This document shows positions 1 through 7,443 of a DNA stretch of 64,000 bases, piece after piece. The DNA lies in the NCBI GenBank assembly GCA_964568525.1, contig CAZMPM010000003.1:13487-77486 (forward strand), in the 5' to 3' direction. This DNA comes from CAYZPB01 sp964568525 (lineage in GTDB: Bacteria > Bacillota > Bacilli > Tepidibacillales > Tepidibacillaceae). The position numbers were made by a program, and so were the translations under genes. Each line of letters begins with the position of its first letter. The first letter of the stretch is position 1. The notes beneath the pieces were generated by a model. The model saw only the letters and a program-made list of their open reading frames with translations, had not been told where the DNA came from and did no database searches.

Positions 1-319
1 CGATCTTAGCCTCACCGAATTTGCCAAGTAGTGCCCCCATTAAATAGTAGGAAGCACGTAGCTCCTTAATCTTATTGTTAAGCATCGGTTTAGAAACCAT
101 ATTGCGTGGATCAATCATGATTGTGCTTTTGTGAAGTTCGACCTTAACGCCCATCTCACGCAGTATCTCAGCCAGAATCGCTACATCCTTAATGTCCGGC
201 AAGTTATCAATATAAACCACTGAGTCGGAAAGAATTGATGCCGGAATTAGCGCAACAGCACTGTTTTTTGCGCCACTAATTGTTACTCTGCCAGACAGTT
301 TCTGTCCGCCCTTAATCAT
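1..319 (-). CDS. murA: UDP-N-acetylglucosamine 1-carboxyvinyltransferase, N-terminal part
   Basis: Enolpyruvyl transferase of the first committed step of peptidoglycan synthesis (UDP-GlcNAc + PEP), cytoplasmic. Only the first ~106 codons are present; the gene runs off the left edge. The start reads MIKGGQKLSGRVTISGAKNS, with the family Lys-Asn pair in GAKNS near residue 22 and the IPASIL stretch after it. The ATG shares one base with the TGA of the upstream aldolase gene (TGATG), so translation is probably coupled; its own ribosome site (GGAAAG) is weak. The order rpoE, pyrG, fba, aldolase, murA matches the Bacillus region carrying the second MurA paralogue (murAB/murZ), which I infer this is. 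The active-site Cys lies outside the window. Confidence 0.9.
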   Translation of the reverse strand, partial: MIKGGQKLSGRVTISGAKNSAVALIPASILSDSVVYIDNLPDIKDVAILAEILREMGVKVELHKSTIMIDPRNMVSKPMLNNKIKELRASYYLMGALLGKFGEAKI

Positions 320-972
320 CAGTCTTTCCATTCGTGTGATTTCTCCCAATCTGCAAGGAATTTCTCAATACCGCTAGTGGTTAGCGGATGTTCGATCATC
401 TGTTCAATTATTTTATAAGGAATTGTTGCAATATCAGCCCCAGCCTTAGCAGCTTCAATTACATGTAATGTGTGGCGAATACTTGCTGCAATCACAAGCG
501 TTTCGATTCCGTGGTGGAGGAAGATTTGATTAATTTCGTCAATTAATTCTATCCCATTATGCCCAATATCGTCTAGCCTACCGACAAAAGGCGATACATA
601 AGTTGCCCCCGCTCGTGCAGCGAGCAGAGCTTGGCTAGCTGAAAAGATTAACGTGACATTAGTCCTAATGCCTTCCTTACTAAAAACAGAGACCGCTTTT
701 AATCCCTCAGCTGTCATCGGCACCTTGATAACAATGTTCGGTGAAATCGCTGCTAACTCGCGGCCTTCTGCCAACATGTCATCCGCCCGTAAACCAATGA
801 CCTCAGCACTAATCGGCCCATCGACAATCGCAGTTATTTCTTCAATAACAGCGCGAAAACTCCGGCCTTCTTTGGCAATTAACGACGGGTTAGTTGTAAC
901 GCCAGAAATAACTCCAAGTGCGGCCGCTTTCCTAATCTCATCTATATTGGCTGTGTCGATAAAAATTTTCAA
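319..972 (-). CDS. fsa: Fructose-6-phosphate aldolase / transaldolase-like protein (MipB/TalC family)
   Basis: 217-residue small transaldolase-family TIM-barrel enzyme, cytoplasmic, C3 transfer or aldol cleavage of sugar phosphates. The family opening MKIFIDTANIDEI, the VTTNPSLIAKEG segment and the Schiff-base lysine in VIKVPMT (residue 83) are all visible, and the length is typical. It starts with TTG preceded by GGAGG eight bases upstream. It sits 12 bases after fbaA and overlaps murA by one base, so these are probably co-transcribed. Whether the physiological reaction is transaldolase or fructose-6-phosphate aldolase cannot be told from sequence; the Bacillus homologue (YwjH) is annotated as transaldolase. 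Confidence 0.9.
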   Translation of the reverse strand: MKIFIDTANIDEIRKAAALGVISGVTTNPSLIAKEGRSFRAVIEEITAIVDGPISAEVIGLRADDMLAEGRELAAISPNIVIKVPMTAEGLKAVSVFSKEGIRTNVTLIFSASQALLAARAGATYVSPFVGRLDDIGHNGIELIDEINQIFLHHGIETLVIAASIRHTLHVIEAAKAGADIATIPYKIIEQMIEHPLTTSGIEKFLADWEKSHEWKD

Positions 973-984
973 TTTTTTATCCTC

Positions 985-1836
985 CTATGCCTTGCCGTTA
1001 CTTCCAAAAAGACGAATCTTCTCTTTAACGGCTTTTTTAATCTCTTCGCGCCCTGGGCCTAAATATTTACGTGGATCATAAACCTTGCTGTCATTGGCAC
1101 ATACTTCGCGAATTTTATTCGTCATCACGATTTGGTTTTCTGTATTCACGTTGATTTTGCCGATTCCCGCTTGAATTGCCTTACGGATTGTATCATCAGG
1201 AATCCCTGTTCCGCCATGTAAAACCAGCGGTATATCAATCATACTACTCACTTTTTCAATAATATCATAGCGGATTTTTGGTTCCCCTTTATAAACACCG
1301 TGCGCACTGCCAACCGCAATCGCTAAACAATCGACACCGGTCTCTTGATAGAAACGAATAGCCTCTACAGGATCCGCAAGCATTGCCTCTTCCTCAGCAA
1401 TCGATAAATCATCCTCGGTACCAGCAATGGCTCCGAGCTCACCCTCAACGGAGGCTCCCATGTAACGCGCAACCTCAACAACTTTTTGGGTTAAACGAAT
1501 ATTATCTTGCAGCGAGTACTTAGAACCATCAAACATTACAGATGAAAAACCATTTTCCAATAAATAAAGCGCTTTTTCGTATGAACCATGATCCAAGTGA
1601 AGAGCAATCGGCACTGTAGTCAATCGTGTTGCTGCCTCAGCCATGGCAATCGTGTACTCGAGCCCCATATACTTAAGTGCTCCCTCGCTGACCCCAAGAA
1701 TTAACGGCGATCTTTCCTCATCAGCTGCTTCAACAATTGCTTGAACAAACTCTAGGTTATTTATGTTGAAATGCCCAACCGCATATTTGCCAGCCTTTGC
1801 CGCCTGTAACATCTCTTTCATTGAAACTAGCCCCAT
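985..1836 (-). CDS. fbaA: Class II fructose-1,6-bisphosphate aldolase
   Basis: Zinc-dependent glycolytic/gluconeogenic aldolase (FBP to DHAP + GAP), 283 residues, cytoplasmic. The N-terminus resembles Bacillus FbaA (GLVSMKEML, YAVGHFNINNLEF). Metal-site motifs LHLDHG, LVLHGGTG and the NVNTENQ segment are present. I chose the ATG at 1836 because an AAGAGGAG ribosome site lies eight bases upstream; the in-frame GTG at 1845 abuts that site and is too close. It is followed after 12 bases by the transaldolase gene. A possible promoter (TTCGCA, 16 bp, TATAAT at 1884-1857) lies between pyrG and this gene. Confidence 0.95.
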   Translation of the reverse strand: MGLVSMKEMLQAAKAGKYAVGHFNINNLEFVQAIVEAADEERSPLILGVSEGALKYMGLEYTIAMAEAATRLTTVPIALHLDHGSYEKALYLLENGFSSVMFDGSKYSLQDNIRLTQKVVEVARYMGASVEGELGAIAGTEDDLSIAEEEAMLADPVEAIRFYQETGVDCLAIAVGSAHGVYKGEPKIRYDIIEKVSSMIDIPLVLHGGTGIPDDTIRKAIQAGIGKINVNTENQIVMTNKIREVCANDSKVYDPRKYLGPGREEIKKAVKEKIRLFGSNGKA

Positions 1837-1856
1837 AATTAACACTCCTCTTAATT

Positions 1857-1884
1857 ATTATAACAAATATAGTCCAACTGCGAA
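1857..1884 (-). promoter_or_regulatory. Candidate promoter of fbaA
   Basis: On the - strand, TTCGCA (1884-1879), a 16-base spacer and a perfect TATAAT (1862-1857). It would give a very short leader before fbaA. The -35 match is weak, so this is tentative. Confidence 0.35.
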
Positions 1885-1891
1885 TTGATGC

Positions 1892-3448
1892 TTAGTTATG
1901 TTGTGTTGCTTTAATGAATTGAATAAATAATGGATGTGGAACGTTCGGACGTGATTTAAATTCAGGATGAAATTGTGTAGCAACAAACCATGGATGATCA
2001 GTTAATTCAACCATTTCAACCGTATCACCAGCAGCTGATTTAGCGGTAATACAAAGACCATTCTCTTTAAAAAGTTGATGGTATTGCTCATCAAAGTTGA
2101 CTACATGTCGGTGCCGCTCGTTAATCTCTTCTGTTTGGTAAGCGTTATGTCCGTGGGAGTTTTTCTCGAGCTTAATCGCATAGGAACCAATTCGTTGTTT
2201 CTCATTTGTCAGTGCATCATTTTCACAACTTAGCAGATTCGTAAAAATAACCTCTTCGGCAAGTTTTAATTTATTATTGGCAAACTCGCGCAAAACAGCA
2301 TATAAGCCAATGCCAATACCTAAAAATGGTATGCGCTCTTCGCGAGCAAACTTAGCGGTAACCAGCTCGCCTTCAGAAAGTGTATCTCCAAAGCTACCTG
2401 GCAGCACAATGCCGTCATAGCCTGATAACGTCTGCTTCACATTTCCCGCATTTAAATCTCTTGAATCAAACCAGTCAATTTTAACCTCAGTGTCATTAGC
2501 ATAGCCACCATGACTTAGGGCCTCAGCAACGCTTAAGTAAGCATCGTGTAAAGAGACATATTTACCAACTAGTGCAATCCTTGTCTGTTTACCCAGATGT
2601 TTAATCTTATATACTAACGACTCCCATTCATGCATGTTAGGAGATGGTAAATCTAATTTAAAATGCCTTACAACATAATCATCAAAACCCTGTTTTCTCA
2701 AACTTAGCGGAATCTCATATAATGTCTCTGCGTCACGATTCTCGATAACAGCCTCTTTCTCAATATCGCAGAAGAGTGCCAATTTTTCTTTTAAATCATT
2801 GTTTAGAGGATGACTTGTACGACAAACAATCATGTTCGGTTGAATACCAATTGAGCGTAGTTCCTTAACACTATGCTGCGTTGGCTTCGTTTTTAATTCG
2901 CCAGCTGCATCAATATACGGAATTAGCGTTACATGGATATACATAACATTATCCGCGCCTAGGTTATTCTTTAATTGACGAATCGCTTCAAGAAATGGCA
3001 ACCCTTCGATGTCACCAACTGTTCCACCTATCTCAGTAATGACAATATCGTAATCATTACTCGAAGCAAGTATGCGCTCTTTAATCTCATTGGTAACATG
3101 CGGGATGACTTGAACTGTACCCCCCTTATATACGCCGTTTCTTTCATTATTAAGAACTGCAGAATAGACCTTGCCTGCAGTAATATTATTATTTCGATTT
3201 AAGCTGTTATCAATAAAACGCTCGTAGTGGCCAAGGTCTAGATCTGTTTCCGCTCCATCGTCGGTAACGTAAACCTCGCCATGCTGGAAGGGGCACATTT
3301 TGCCGGGGTCGACATTGATATAGGGGTCAAATTTCTGAATCGCAACCTTTAAACCTCTATTCTTAAGCAATCTACCCAAAGAGGCTGCCGTGATGCCCTT
3401 CCCTAAGGCCGATACAACACCGCCGGTTACAAATACATACTTCGTCAT
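1892..3448 (-). CDS. pyrG: CTP synthase with a non-catalytic glutaminase domain
   Basis: Makes CTP from UTP, ATP and a nitrogen donor; 518 residues (usual ~535). The synthetase half is intact: VTGGVVSALGKG P-loop near residue 10, DDGAETDLDLGHYERF, EIGGTVGDIEG. The C-terminal class I amidotransferase domain is not. The nucleophile elbow normally reading LGICLGMQ reads LGIGIGLY, putting Gly at residue 379, exactly the E. coli Cys379 position. The oxyanion loop PGGFG is PGSFG, and the segment after the elbow is shortened. The His/Glu pair in QFHPEF remains. I predict ammonia-dependent, glutamine-independent activity. Start ATG 3448 follows GGGGAGAG; the longer ORF start at 3469 has no ribosome site. 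It has its own promoter and attenuator-like leader. Confidence 0.95.
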   Translation of the reverse strand: MTKYVFVTGGVVSALGKGITAASLGRLLKNRGLKVAIQKFDPYINVDPGKMCPFQHGEVYVTDDGAETDLDLGHYERFIDNSLNRNNNITAGKVYSAVLNNERNGVYKGGTVQVIPHVTNEIKERILASSNDYDIVITEIGGTVGDIEGLPFLEAIRQLKNNLGADNVMYIHVTLIPYIDAAGELKTKPTQHSVKELRSIGIQPNMIVCRTSHPLNNDLKEKLALFCDIEKEAVIENRDAETLYEIPLSLRKQGFDDYVVRHFKLDLPSPNMHEWESLVYKIKHLGKQTRIALVGKYVSLHDAYLSVAEALSHGGYANDTEVKIDWFDSRDLNAGNVKQTLSGYDGIVLPGSFGDTLSEGELVTAKFAREERIPFLGIGIGLYAVLREFANNKLKLAEEVIFTNLLSCENDALTNEKQRIGSYAIKLEKNSHGHNAYQTEEINERHRHVVNFDEQYHQLFKENGLCITAKSAAGDTVEMVELTDHPWFVATQFHPEFKSRPNVPHPLFIQFIKATQHN

Positions 3449-3484
3449 AATTATCTCTCCCCTAAACATTATTATCGCGCTTAT

Positions 3485-3525
3485 AAAATAAAAACAGAAG
3501 CCTTACCCTTTGCAGGGGCCTCTGT
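3485..3525 (-). terminator. Attenuator-like terminator in the pyrG leader
   Basis: In the - strand transcript a 9-bp stem (ACAGAGGCC / GGCTTCTGT, one G-U pair) encloses a short inner CCT/GGG stem and is followed by TTTTTATTTT. It lies between the pyrG promoter and the pyrG start, so it can end transcription before the gene. Its 5' arm contains the pyrimidine run CCCCT, a possible partner for added G residues at the transcript 5' end. Confidence 0.75.
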
Positions 3526-3560
3526 AAAATAGACCTATTTTTCTATCATAAAATACTATT

Positions 3561-3601
3561 GCCCGTACTTAATTCTACTAGACATATCATTTGGTTGTCA
3601 A
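3561..3601 (-). promoter_or_regulatory. pyrG promoter with GGGC start site
   Basis: Perfect TTGACA (3601-3596), 18-base spacer, TAGAAT (3577-3572), then seven bases to GGGC beginning at 3564. In Bacillus subtilis pyrG also starts with GGGC, and low CTP there provokes reiterative G addition that blocks an attenuator. The same promoter-start-terminator arrangement is visible here; conservation of the mechanism is inference. Confidence 0.75.
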
Positions 3602-3613
3602 GCAGATTAATAA

Positions 3614-4225
3614 TTACTCTTCATCCATTTTTTCATCATTAAAATAAGCATCATCAGCGGCAATTTCTTCCTCGTCAGCTTCATAACCTAAATCTTCATC
3701 AGTAAGATCATCAAGTTCTTCATCTAAATCAGCATCAAGGTCCTCATCAATATTCGCATCTAAATCGTCATCATCAGCAAGGTCAACTGCATCTTCATCA
3801 ATTGCATCAAGATCAATATCATCGTCATTATCAATGTCAGAATCTAACTCATAATCCTTGTGCATCTTACCTTTTGTCACAATACTGGGCTCTTCATCAA
3901 GTAACTCGACTATATCTTCTTCGTCCTCATCAATTTCGCGAACTCTAAGCAACTCATCGGCTGTCGCTACTGAATACCAACTTTTAAGCGCCCATTCGTT
4001 TTTGCCAAGGTGAAGGAATCTGCCATCAAGGTTCAGTTCTGTATAAAGTTGAGGTAAAACATCATATAATTTATCATTATTAATCTGTTTGATTTTCTTA
4101 ATCTCTTCCGCTAATTGATTAAAATAGAAAGGACTCTTCGTCTCTTTGAAAATTTGATATGCTAATTCGATGGTTGCGAGCTCTTTTACGTACTCCTCAT
4201 CAAAATTATAGACCGATACCGCCAT
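3614..4225 (-). CDS. rpoE: DNA-directed RNA polymerase delta subunit
   Basis: Gram-positive RNA polymerase accessory subunit, 203 residues, which promotes recycling and promoter selectivity. Residues ~1-90 form the HARE-type winged helix domain (VYNFDEEYVKELATIELAY, DGRFLHLGKNEWALKSW). Residues ~95-203 are an almost purely acidic, low-complexity tail rich in Asp/Glu, as expected. Its synteny with pyrG downstream is as in Bacillus. A promoter (TTGACA, 17 bp, TAAATT) lies upstream at 4281-4309. The usual argS neighbour between the DUF1934 gene and rpoE is absent. Confidence 0.95.
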   Translation of the reverse strand: MAVSVYNFDEEYVKELATIELAYQIFKETKSPFYFNQLAEEIKKIKQINNDKLYDVLPQLYTELNLDGRFLHLGKNEWALKSWYSVATADELLRVREIDEDEEDIVELLDEEPSIVTKGKMHKDYELDSDIDNDDDIDLDAIDEDAVDLADDDDLDANIDEDLDADLDEELDDLTDEDLGYEADEEEIAADDAYFNDEKMDEE

Positions 4226-4280
4226 TTAACAGCACTTCCTCTCAATAAAAGTTCGCCAGCTATTACCTTATCATTTAAAC

Positions 4281-4309
4281 AATTTAATGCGTTTTACCAT
4301 GTCTGTCAA
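4281..4309 (-). promoter_or_regulatory. rpoE promoter
   Basis: TTGACA (4309-4304), 17-base spacer, TAAATT (4286-4281) on the - strand, about 55 bases before the rpoE ATG. Confidence 0.6.
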
Positions 4310-4344
4310 TAGTAAAGCACAAATCTCCAAAAATTATTGACACT

Positions 4345-4779
4345 TTAATCACCAAAACTATAGGAAATCACTAATTCATAGTCACCAATCGAGTGACTGT
4401 TCATTTTTAGCGAATAAGCGGCTAGTAACCTGCCACCCAATTTGTCACTGTAGATCTCCACTCGTTCAGTCGCAGTCTCAATGTTGATATCACCTTCTGC
4501 GGTCTGATAAGCAGAACAGTCAAGTAACCCTTCCTGAAAAACATTCTTAGCGTTAGCCGCTCCCTGTCTAAGCACAACCACTTGCAATGGTAGAGCGTTC
4601 TGCCAGCGAATCGTCGTAGTAATCGTCTCTCCAGTATCCGCATCCTGCTCTTGATAATTAAGATAGTAAAAAGATTCTTTCTCATAATATTTACCTTGAT
4701 GTTCGGCGGAGATTTTCTCTGTCTGCGCATAATCATAGTAAATCATTGTGTTAATCTTAATTACAGCTTTTCTATTCAT
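4345..4779 (-). CDS. DUF1934 (YwiB-like) beta-barrel protein
   Basis: 144-residue cytoplasmic protein resembling the DUF1934/YwiB family, a small lipocalin-like beta-barrel of unknown function that in Bacillus neighbours argS and rpoE. No signal peptide or membrane segment is seen; alternating hydrophobic strands dominate (residues ~5-140). The ATG shares one base with the TAA of speB (TAATG), which suggests coupled translation from the polyamine genes upstream. Family assignment rests on overall pattern, length and context. Confidence 0.75.
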   Translation of the reverse strand: MNRKAVIKINTMIYYDYAQTEKISAEHQGKYYEKESFYYLNYQEQDADTGETITTTIRWQNALPLQVVVLRQGAANAKNVFQEGLLDCSAYQTAEGDINIETATERVEIYSDKLGGRLLAAYSLKMNSHSIGDYELVISYSFGD

Positions 4780-5648
4780 TATTTCGAAACCCCTAACAAA
4801 AGCTCGCGCACTAATTTCGCCGCTATCGCTGATGTCTGATCAGACACATCATATGGTGGGCAAACCTCAACAATATCGGCACCAACAATCTGGCAATCCG
4901 CCGCCAGAATCGCATGTACCGCAGCTAACAGCTCAAGCGAACTAATTCCGCCAGCTTCAATCGTGCCAGTCCCCGGCGCATAGGCTGGGTCCAGCACATC
5001 TATGTCGATCGTTAGATAGATTGGTCGGTTGATTTTTTGTGCGAGCACCTTTTTCAGCGGCACTAAAACTTCATCTGGGTAGAAATTGATATGCTTACGG
5101 GCATAAGCAAATTCATCTTTTGTGCCGGAACGAATGCCAAATTGGTACACGTTTTCTCCGCCAATCAGCTCAACAACCTTTCGTATCGGCGTAGCGTGCG
5201 AAAGTACTTCTCCCTCGTAGTCGATGCGTAAATCGGCGTGAGCATCAAAATGAAAAACAATTAAATCGGGATACTTATGATAAAGCTCACGGATTACTGG
5301 CCAGCTAACAAGGTGTTCGCCACCAAGGCCAATCGGTAACTTAACATCATAAAGTAATCGGCGAACATAATCACCAATCAACTCAATACTCTTCTCAGCA
5401 TTCCCGAAAGGTAGCGGAATATCTCCGGCATCAAAATATTTAATTTCAATTAGATCCCGATCAAGATATGGGCTGTATTCTTCAAGTAGTATCGACATTT
5501 CGCGAATTTTTTTCGGACCAAAACGCGAGCCTAGTCGGAAACTGCTCGTATAATCCATCGGCATTCCGTAAATTACCGCATGTGCCGCTTGATAATCATT
5601 TGTTGCACCCATAAAAATATTTCCGTAATAGGCATCATCAAATTTCAT
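4779..5648 (-). CDS. speB: Agmatinase (ureohydrolase family)
   Basis: Manganese enzyme hydrolysing agmatine to putrescine and urea, 289 residues, cytoplasmic. The binuclear-metal motifs are all present in order: GGEHLVS, FHFDAHADLR, and LTIDIDVLDPAYAPGTGT. The start ATG follows GGGAG by eight bases and overlaps the end of speE by 11 bases. The speE-speB pair makes putrescine and then spermidine. Agmatinase rather than arginase is inferred from the speE neighbour. Confidence 0.92.
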   Translation of the reverse strand: MKFDDAYYGNIFMGATNDYQAAHAVIYGMPMDYTSSFRLGSRFGPKKIREMSILLEEYSPYLDRDLIEIKYFDAGDIPLPFGNAEKSIELIGDYVRRLLYDVKLPIGLGGEHLVSWPVIRELYHKYPDLIVFHFDAHADLRIDYEGEVLSHATPIRKVVELIGGENVYQFGIRSGTKDEFAYARKHINFYPDEVLVPLKKVLAQKINRPIYLTIDIDVLDPAYAPGTGTIEAGGISSLELLAAVHAILAADCQIVGADIVEVCPPYDVSDQTSAIAAKLVRELLLGVSK

Positions 5649-6489
5649 TTTTACTACTCCCTTTGATTAAATCAGCTACAAACTGCGGCAGCGCGAAAGC
5701 CGCTTGATGCAGTTCTCTAGTATAATATTTCGTTGAAAGTTCAGGAATCTGCTGAACCTCCACCGCCAGTGGATCATACTGCTTCGAACCAATCGTGAAG
5801 CTCCATAGTCCGCTTGGGTAAGTCGGAACACTCGCTAGATATAATTTCGTAATCGGAAATAGTGATTGAATATCCCTGAATACTCGCGAAATCAGTTCTT
5901 GATTGAACCAAGGAGATTCCGTCTGCGCTACCATAATACCGTCTGGTTTGAGCGCATCATACACCTCTTCATAAAAGCTTTTCGCAAAAAGTCCCTCGCC
6001 GGGCCCAATCGGTTCCGTGGAATCAACAATGATTACGTCGAACTCGTTCGTGTGCTCCCGAATATATTGCACACCGTCGCCAACCTCAAGTTTAACGCGA
6101 GGATTGCCTGTTAAAGCACTTGCAATCTGCGGGAAATATTCGATTGAGGTTTCAATCACGCGTCCATCTATTTCCGCGAGAATTGCCTCTTCCACTGATT
6201 GGTACTTAATAATTTCACGAATCGTTCCCCCATCGCCACCACCAATGACCAGAACCTTCCGTGGATTGGGATGTGCATTGAGAGCAACATGTGTAATCAT
6301 CTCAGAATAGACGAACTCATCAACGTCTGTAGTCATCACCATGCCGTCCAGTAACAGCATCGTTCCAAACTGTTCAGTCTCAATAATATCAAGTTCCTGA
6401 TACTCAGTCTGTTCACTGTGCAATGTCTGGGTAACTTTTGTTGTAATACCATGTTTATCAGTCTGTTTTTCTGTAAACCACAGTTCCAT
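5638..6489 (-). CDS. speE: Spermidine synthase (polyamine aminopropyltransferase)
   Basis: Transfers the aminopropyl group of decarboxylated AdoMet to putrescine; 283 residues, cytoplasmic. Visible motifs: MVMTTDVDEFVYSEMITH, the nucleotide-binding VIGGGDGGTIREI, DVIIVDSTEPIGPGEGLF, and TYPSGLWSFTIG. Start ATG is preceded by AGGAAG. Transcription probably starts at the promoter 6573-6602, giving a leader that folds a hairpin at 6520-6551. The stop overlaps speB. Confidence 0.95.
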   Translation of the reverse strand: MELWFTEKQTDKHGITTKVTQTLHSEQTEYQELDIIETEQFGTMLLLDGMVMTTDVDEFVYSEMITHVALNAHPNPRKVLVIGGGDGGTIREIIKYQSVEEAILAEIDGRVIETSIEYFPQIASALTGNPRVKLEVGDGVQYIREHTNEFDVIIVDSTEPIGPGEGLFAKSFYEEVYDALKPDGIMVAQTESPWFNQELISRVFRDIQSLFPITKLYLASVPTYPSGLWSFTIGSKQYDPLAVEVQQIPELSTKYYTRELHQAAFALPQFVADLIKGSSKNEI

Positions 6490-6519
6490 AAGATCACTTC
6501 CTAATTCTATATATTTTTT

Positions 6520-6551
6520 ATCCGCGATTTACGAAAATTCGTTTAGCGGAT
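6520..6551 (-). promoter_or_regulatory. Hairpin in the speE 5' leader
   Basis: Inverted repeat ATCCGC...GCGGAT with an inner ACGAA/TTCGT pair, between the speE promoter and its ribosome site. On the - strand it is followed by A-rich sequence rather than a T-run, so it is not an intrinsic terminator. A role in RNA stability or regulation is possible but unproven. Confidence 0.4.
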
Positions 6552-6572
6552 TATTAGCTAAATACACGATGT

Positions 6573-6602
6573 ATTATACTTAATAATCAGGCAGAATACC
6601 AA
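6573..6602 (-). promoter_or_regulatory. Candidate speE promoter
   Basis: TTGGTA (6602-6597), 18-base spacer, perfect TATAAT (6578-6573) on the - strand, about 85 bases before speE. Confidence 0.55.
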
Positions 6603-6666
6603 TGATTTTACCAAATTCTTGTTGATAAGTGCAAATTGTTTGTAATTATTGCCTAGAGTTTAAAAG

Positions 6667-6694
6667 TGGACTAATTGTAAAAAAACAGTATAAT
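6667..6694 (+). promoter_or_regulatory. Candidate promoter of the zinc peptidase gene
   Basis: TGGACT (6667-6672), 16-base spacer and perfect TATAAT (6689-6694), about 60 bases before the ATG at 6757. The -35 match is partial. Confidence 0.45.
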
Positions 6695-6756
6695 TATATA
6701 GCACACAGATTTATTATCATGGTGATTAGACGAAAACTTAAGGAGAGAACAGTAAA

Positions 6757-7443
6757 ATGGATCTATATTCATTAACATTGCTTGCGCTCTTTGCAGTACT
6801 TGGGCTTACGGTCTGGGCGCAATATAAGGTATCACATAATTTCAAAGAATGGTCGAAAGTTGGCATTAGGTCAGGAATGACCGGTGCTGAAACCGCACGT
6901 TTATTATTAGATAAAAATGGTTTGCAACATATCGGAGTAAAAGCTGTCCCAGGCATGCTTACTGACCATTATGACCCGGTTAATAAGGTTATCGGTCTAT
7001 CGGAAGGCGTCTATGGGGCGAGTTCTATCTCTGCTGTTTCGATTGCCGCACACGAAACCGGACACGCAATCCAACATAAAGAGCAATATAATATGCTGGT
7101 ATTAAGACACAGAATGACACCAGTATTGAAATTCACTTCTGGCTTAGCACCAATCTTAATTATTGCTGGAATCCTATTCTACTCGTTTAACCTGATTGGA
7201 ATTGGAGTTATCTTTTTTGCAACGATTGTTGCTTTTCAATTGGTGACATTGCCAGTTGAGTTTAATGCGTCTGGGCGGGCAAGACAATTACTTACAACCG
7301 AAGGGATTATCAGCACGAGCGAGGGTGCCGGTGTAAAAAAAGTTCTTGATGCTGCGGCACTTACGTATGTGGCTGCTACGCTCTACGCTGTAGTCGAGTT
7401 ATTTAGATACATCATTATTTTTCTGGGGATGCGCAGAAATTAA
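6757..7443 (+). CDS. Membrane zinc metallopeptidase (YugP-like)
   Basis: 228-residue integral membrane protein of the neutral zinc metallopeptidase family typified by Bacillus YugP; substrate unknown. An N-terminal membrane helix (residues ~3-20) precedes the zinc motif HETGHAIQH. Two hydrophobic segments follow (~125-170) and another lies at the C-terminus. Start is preceded by AAGGAG. Its 3' end overlaps the convergent radical SAM gene by 29 bases, so the two transcripts run into each other with no terminator between. Confidence 0.88.
   Translation: MDLYSLTLLALFAVLGLTVWAQYKVSHNFKEWSKVGIRSGMTGAETARLLLDKNGLQHIGVKAVPGMLTDHYDPVNKVIGLSEGVYGASSISAVSIAAHETGHAIQHKEQYNMLVLRHRMTPVLKFTSGLAPILIIAGILFYSFNLIGIGVIFFATIVAFQLVTLPVEFNASGRARQLLTTEGIISTSEGAGVKKVLDAAALTYVAATLYAVVELFRYIIIFLGMRRN

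Noticed and set aside
653..1081. Long + strand ORF opposite the aldolase genes
   Set aside because: It is antisense to two well-conserved genes, has no ribosome site and no family-like sequence.
4422..4736. Second - strand frame inside the DUF1934 gene
   Set aside because: It lies wholly inside a real gene in another frame and has atypical composition.
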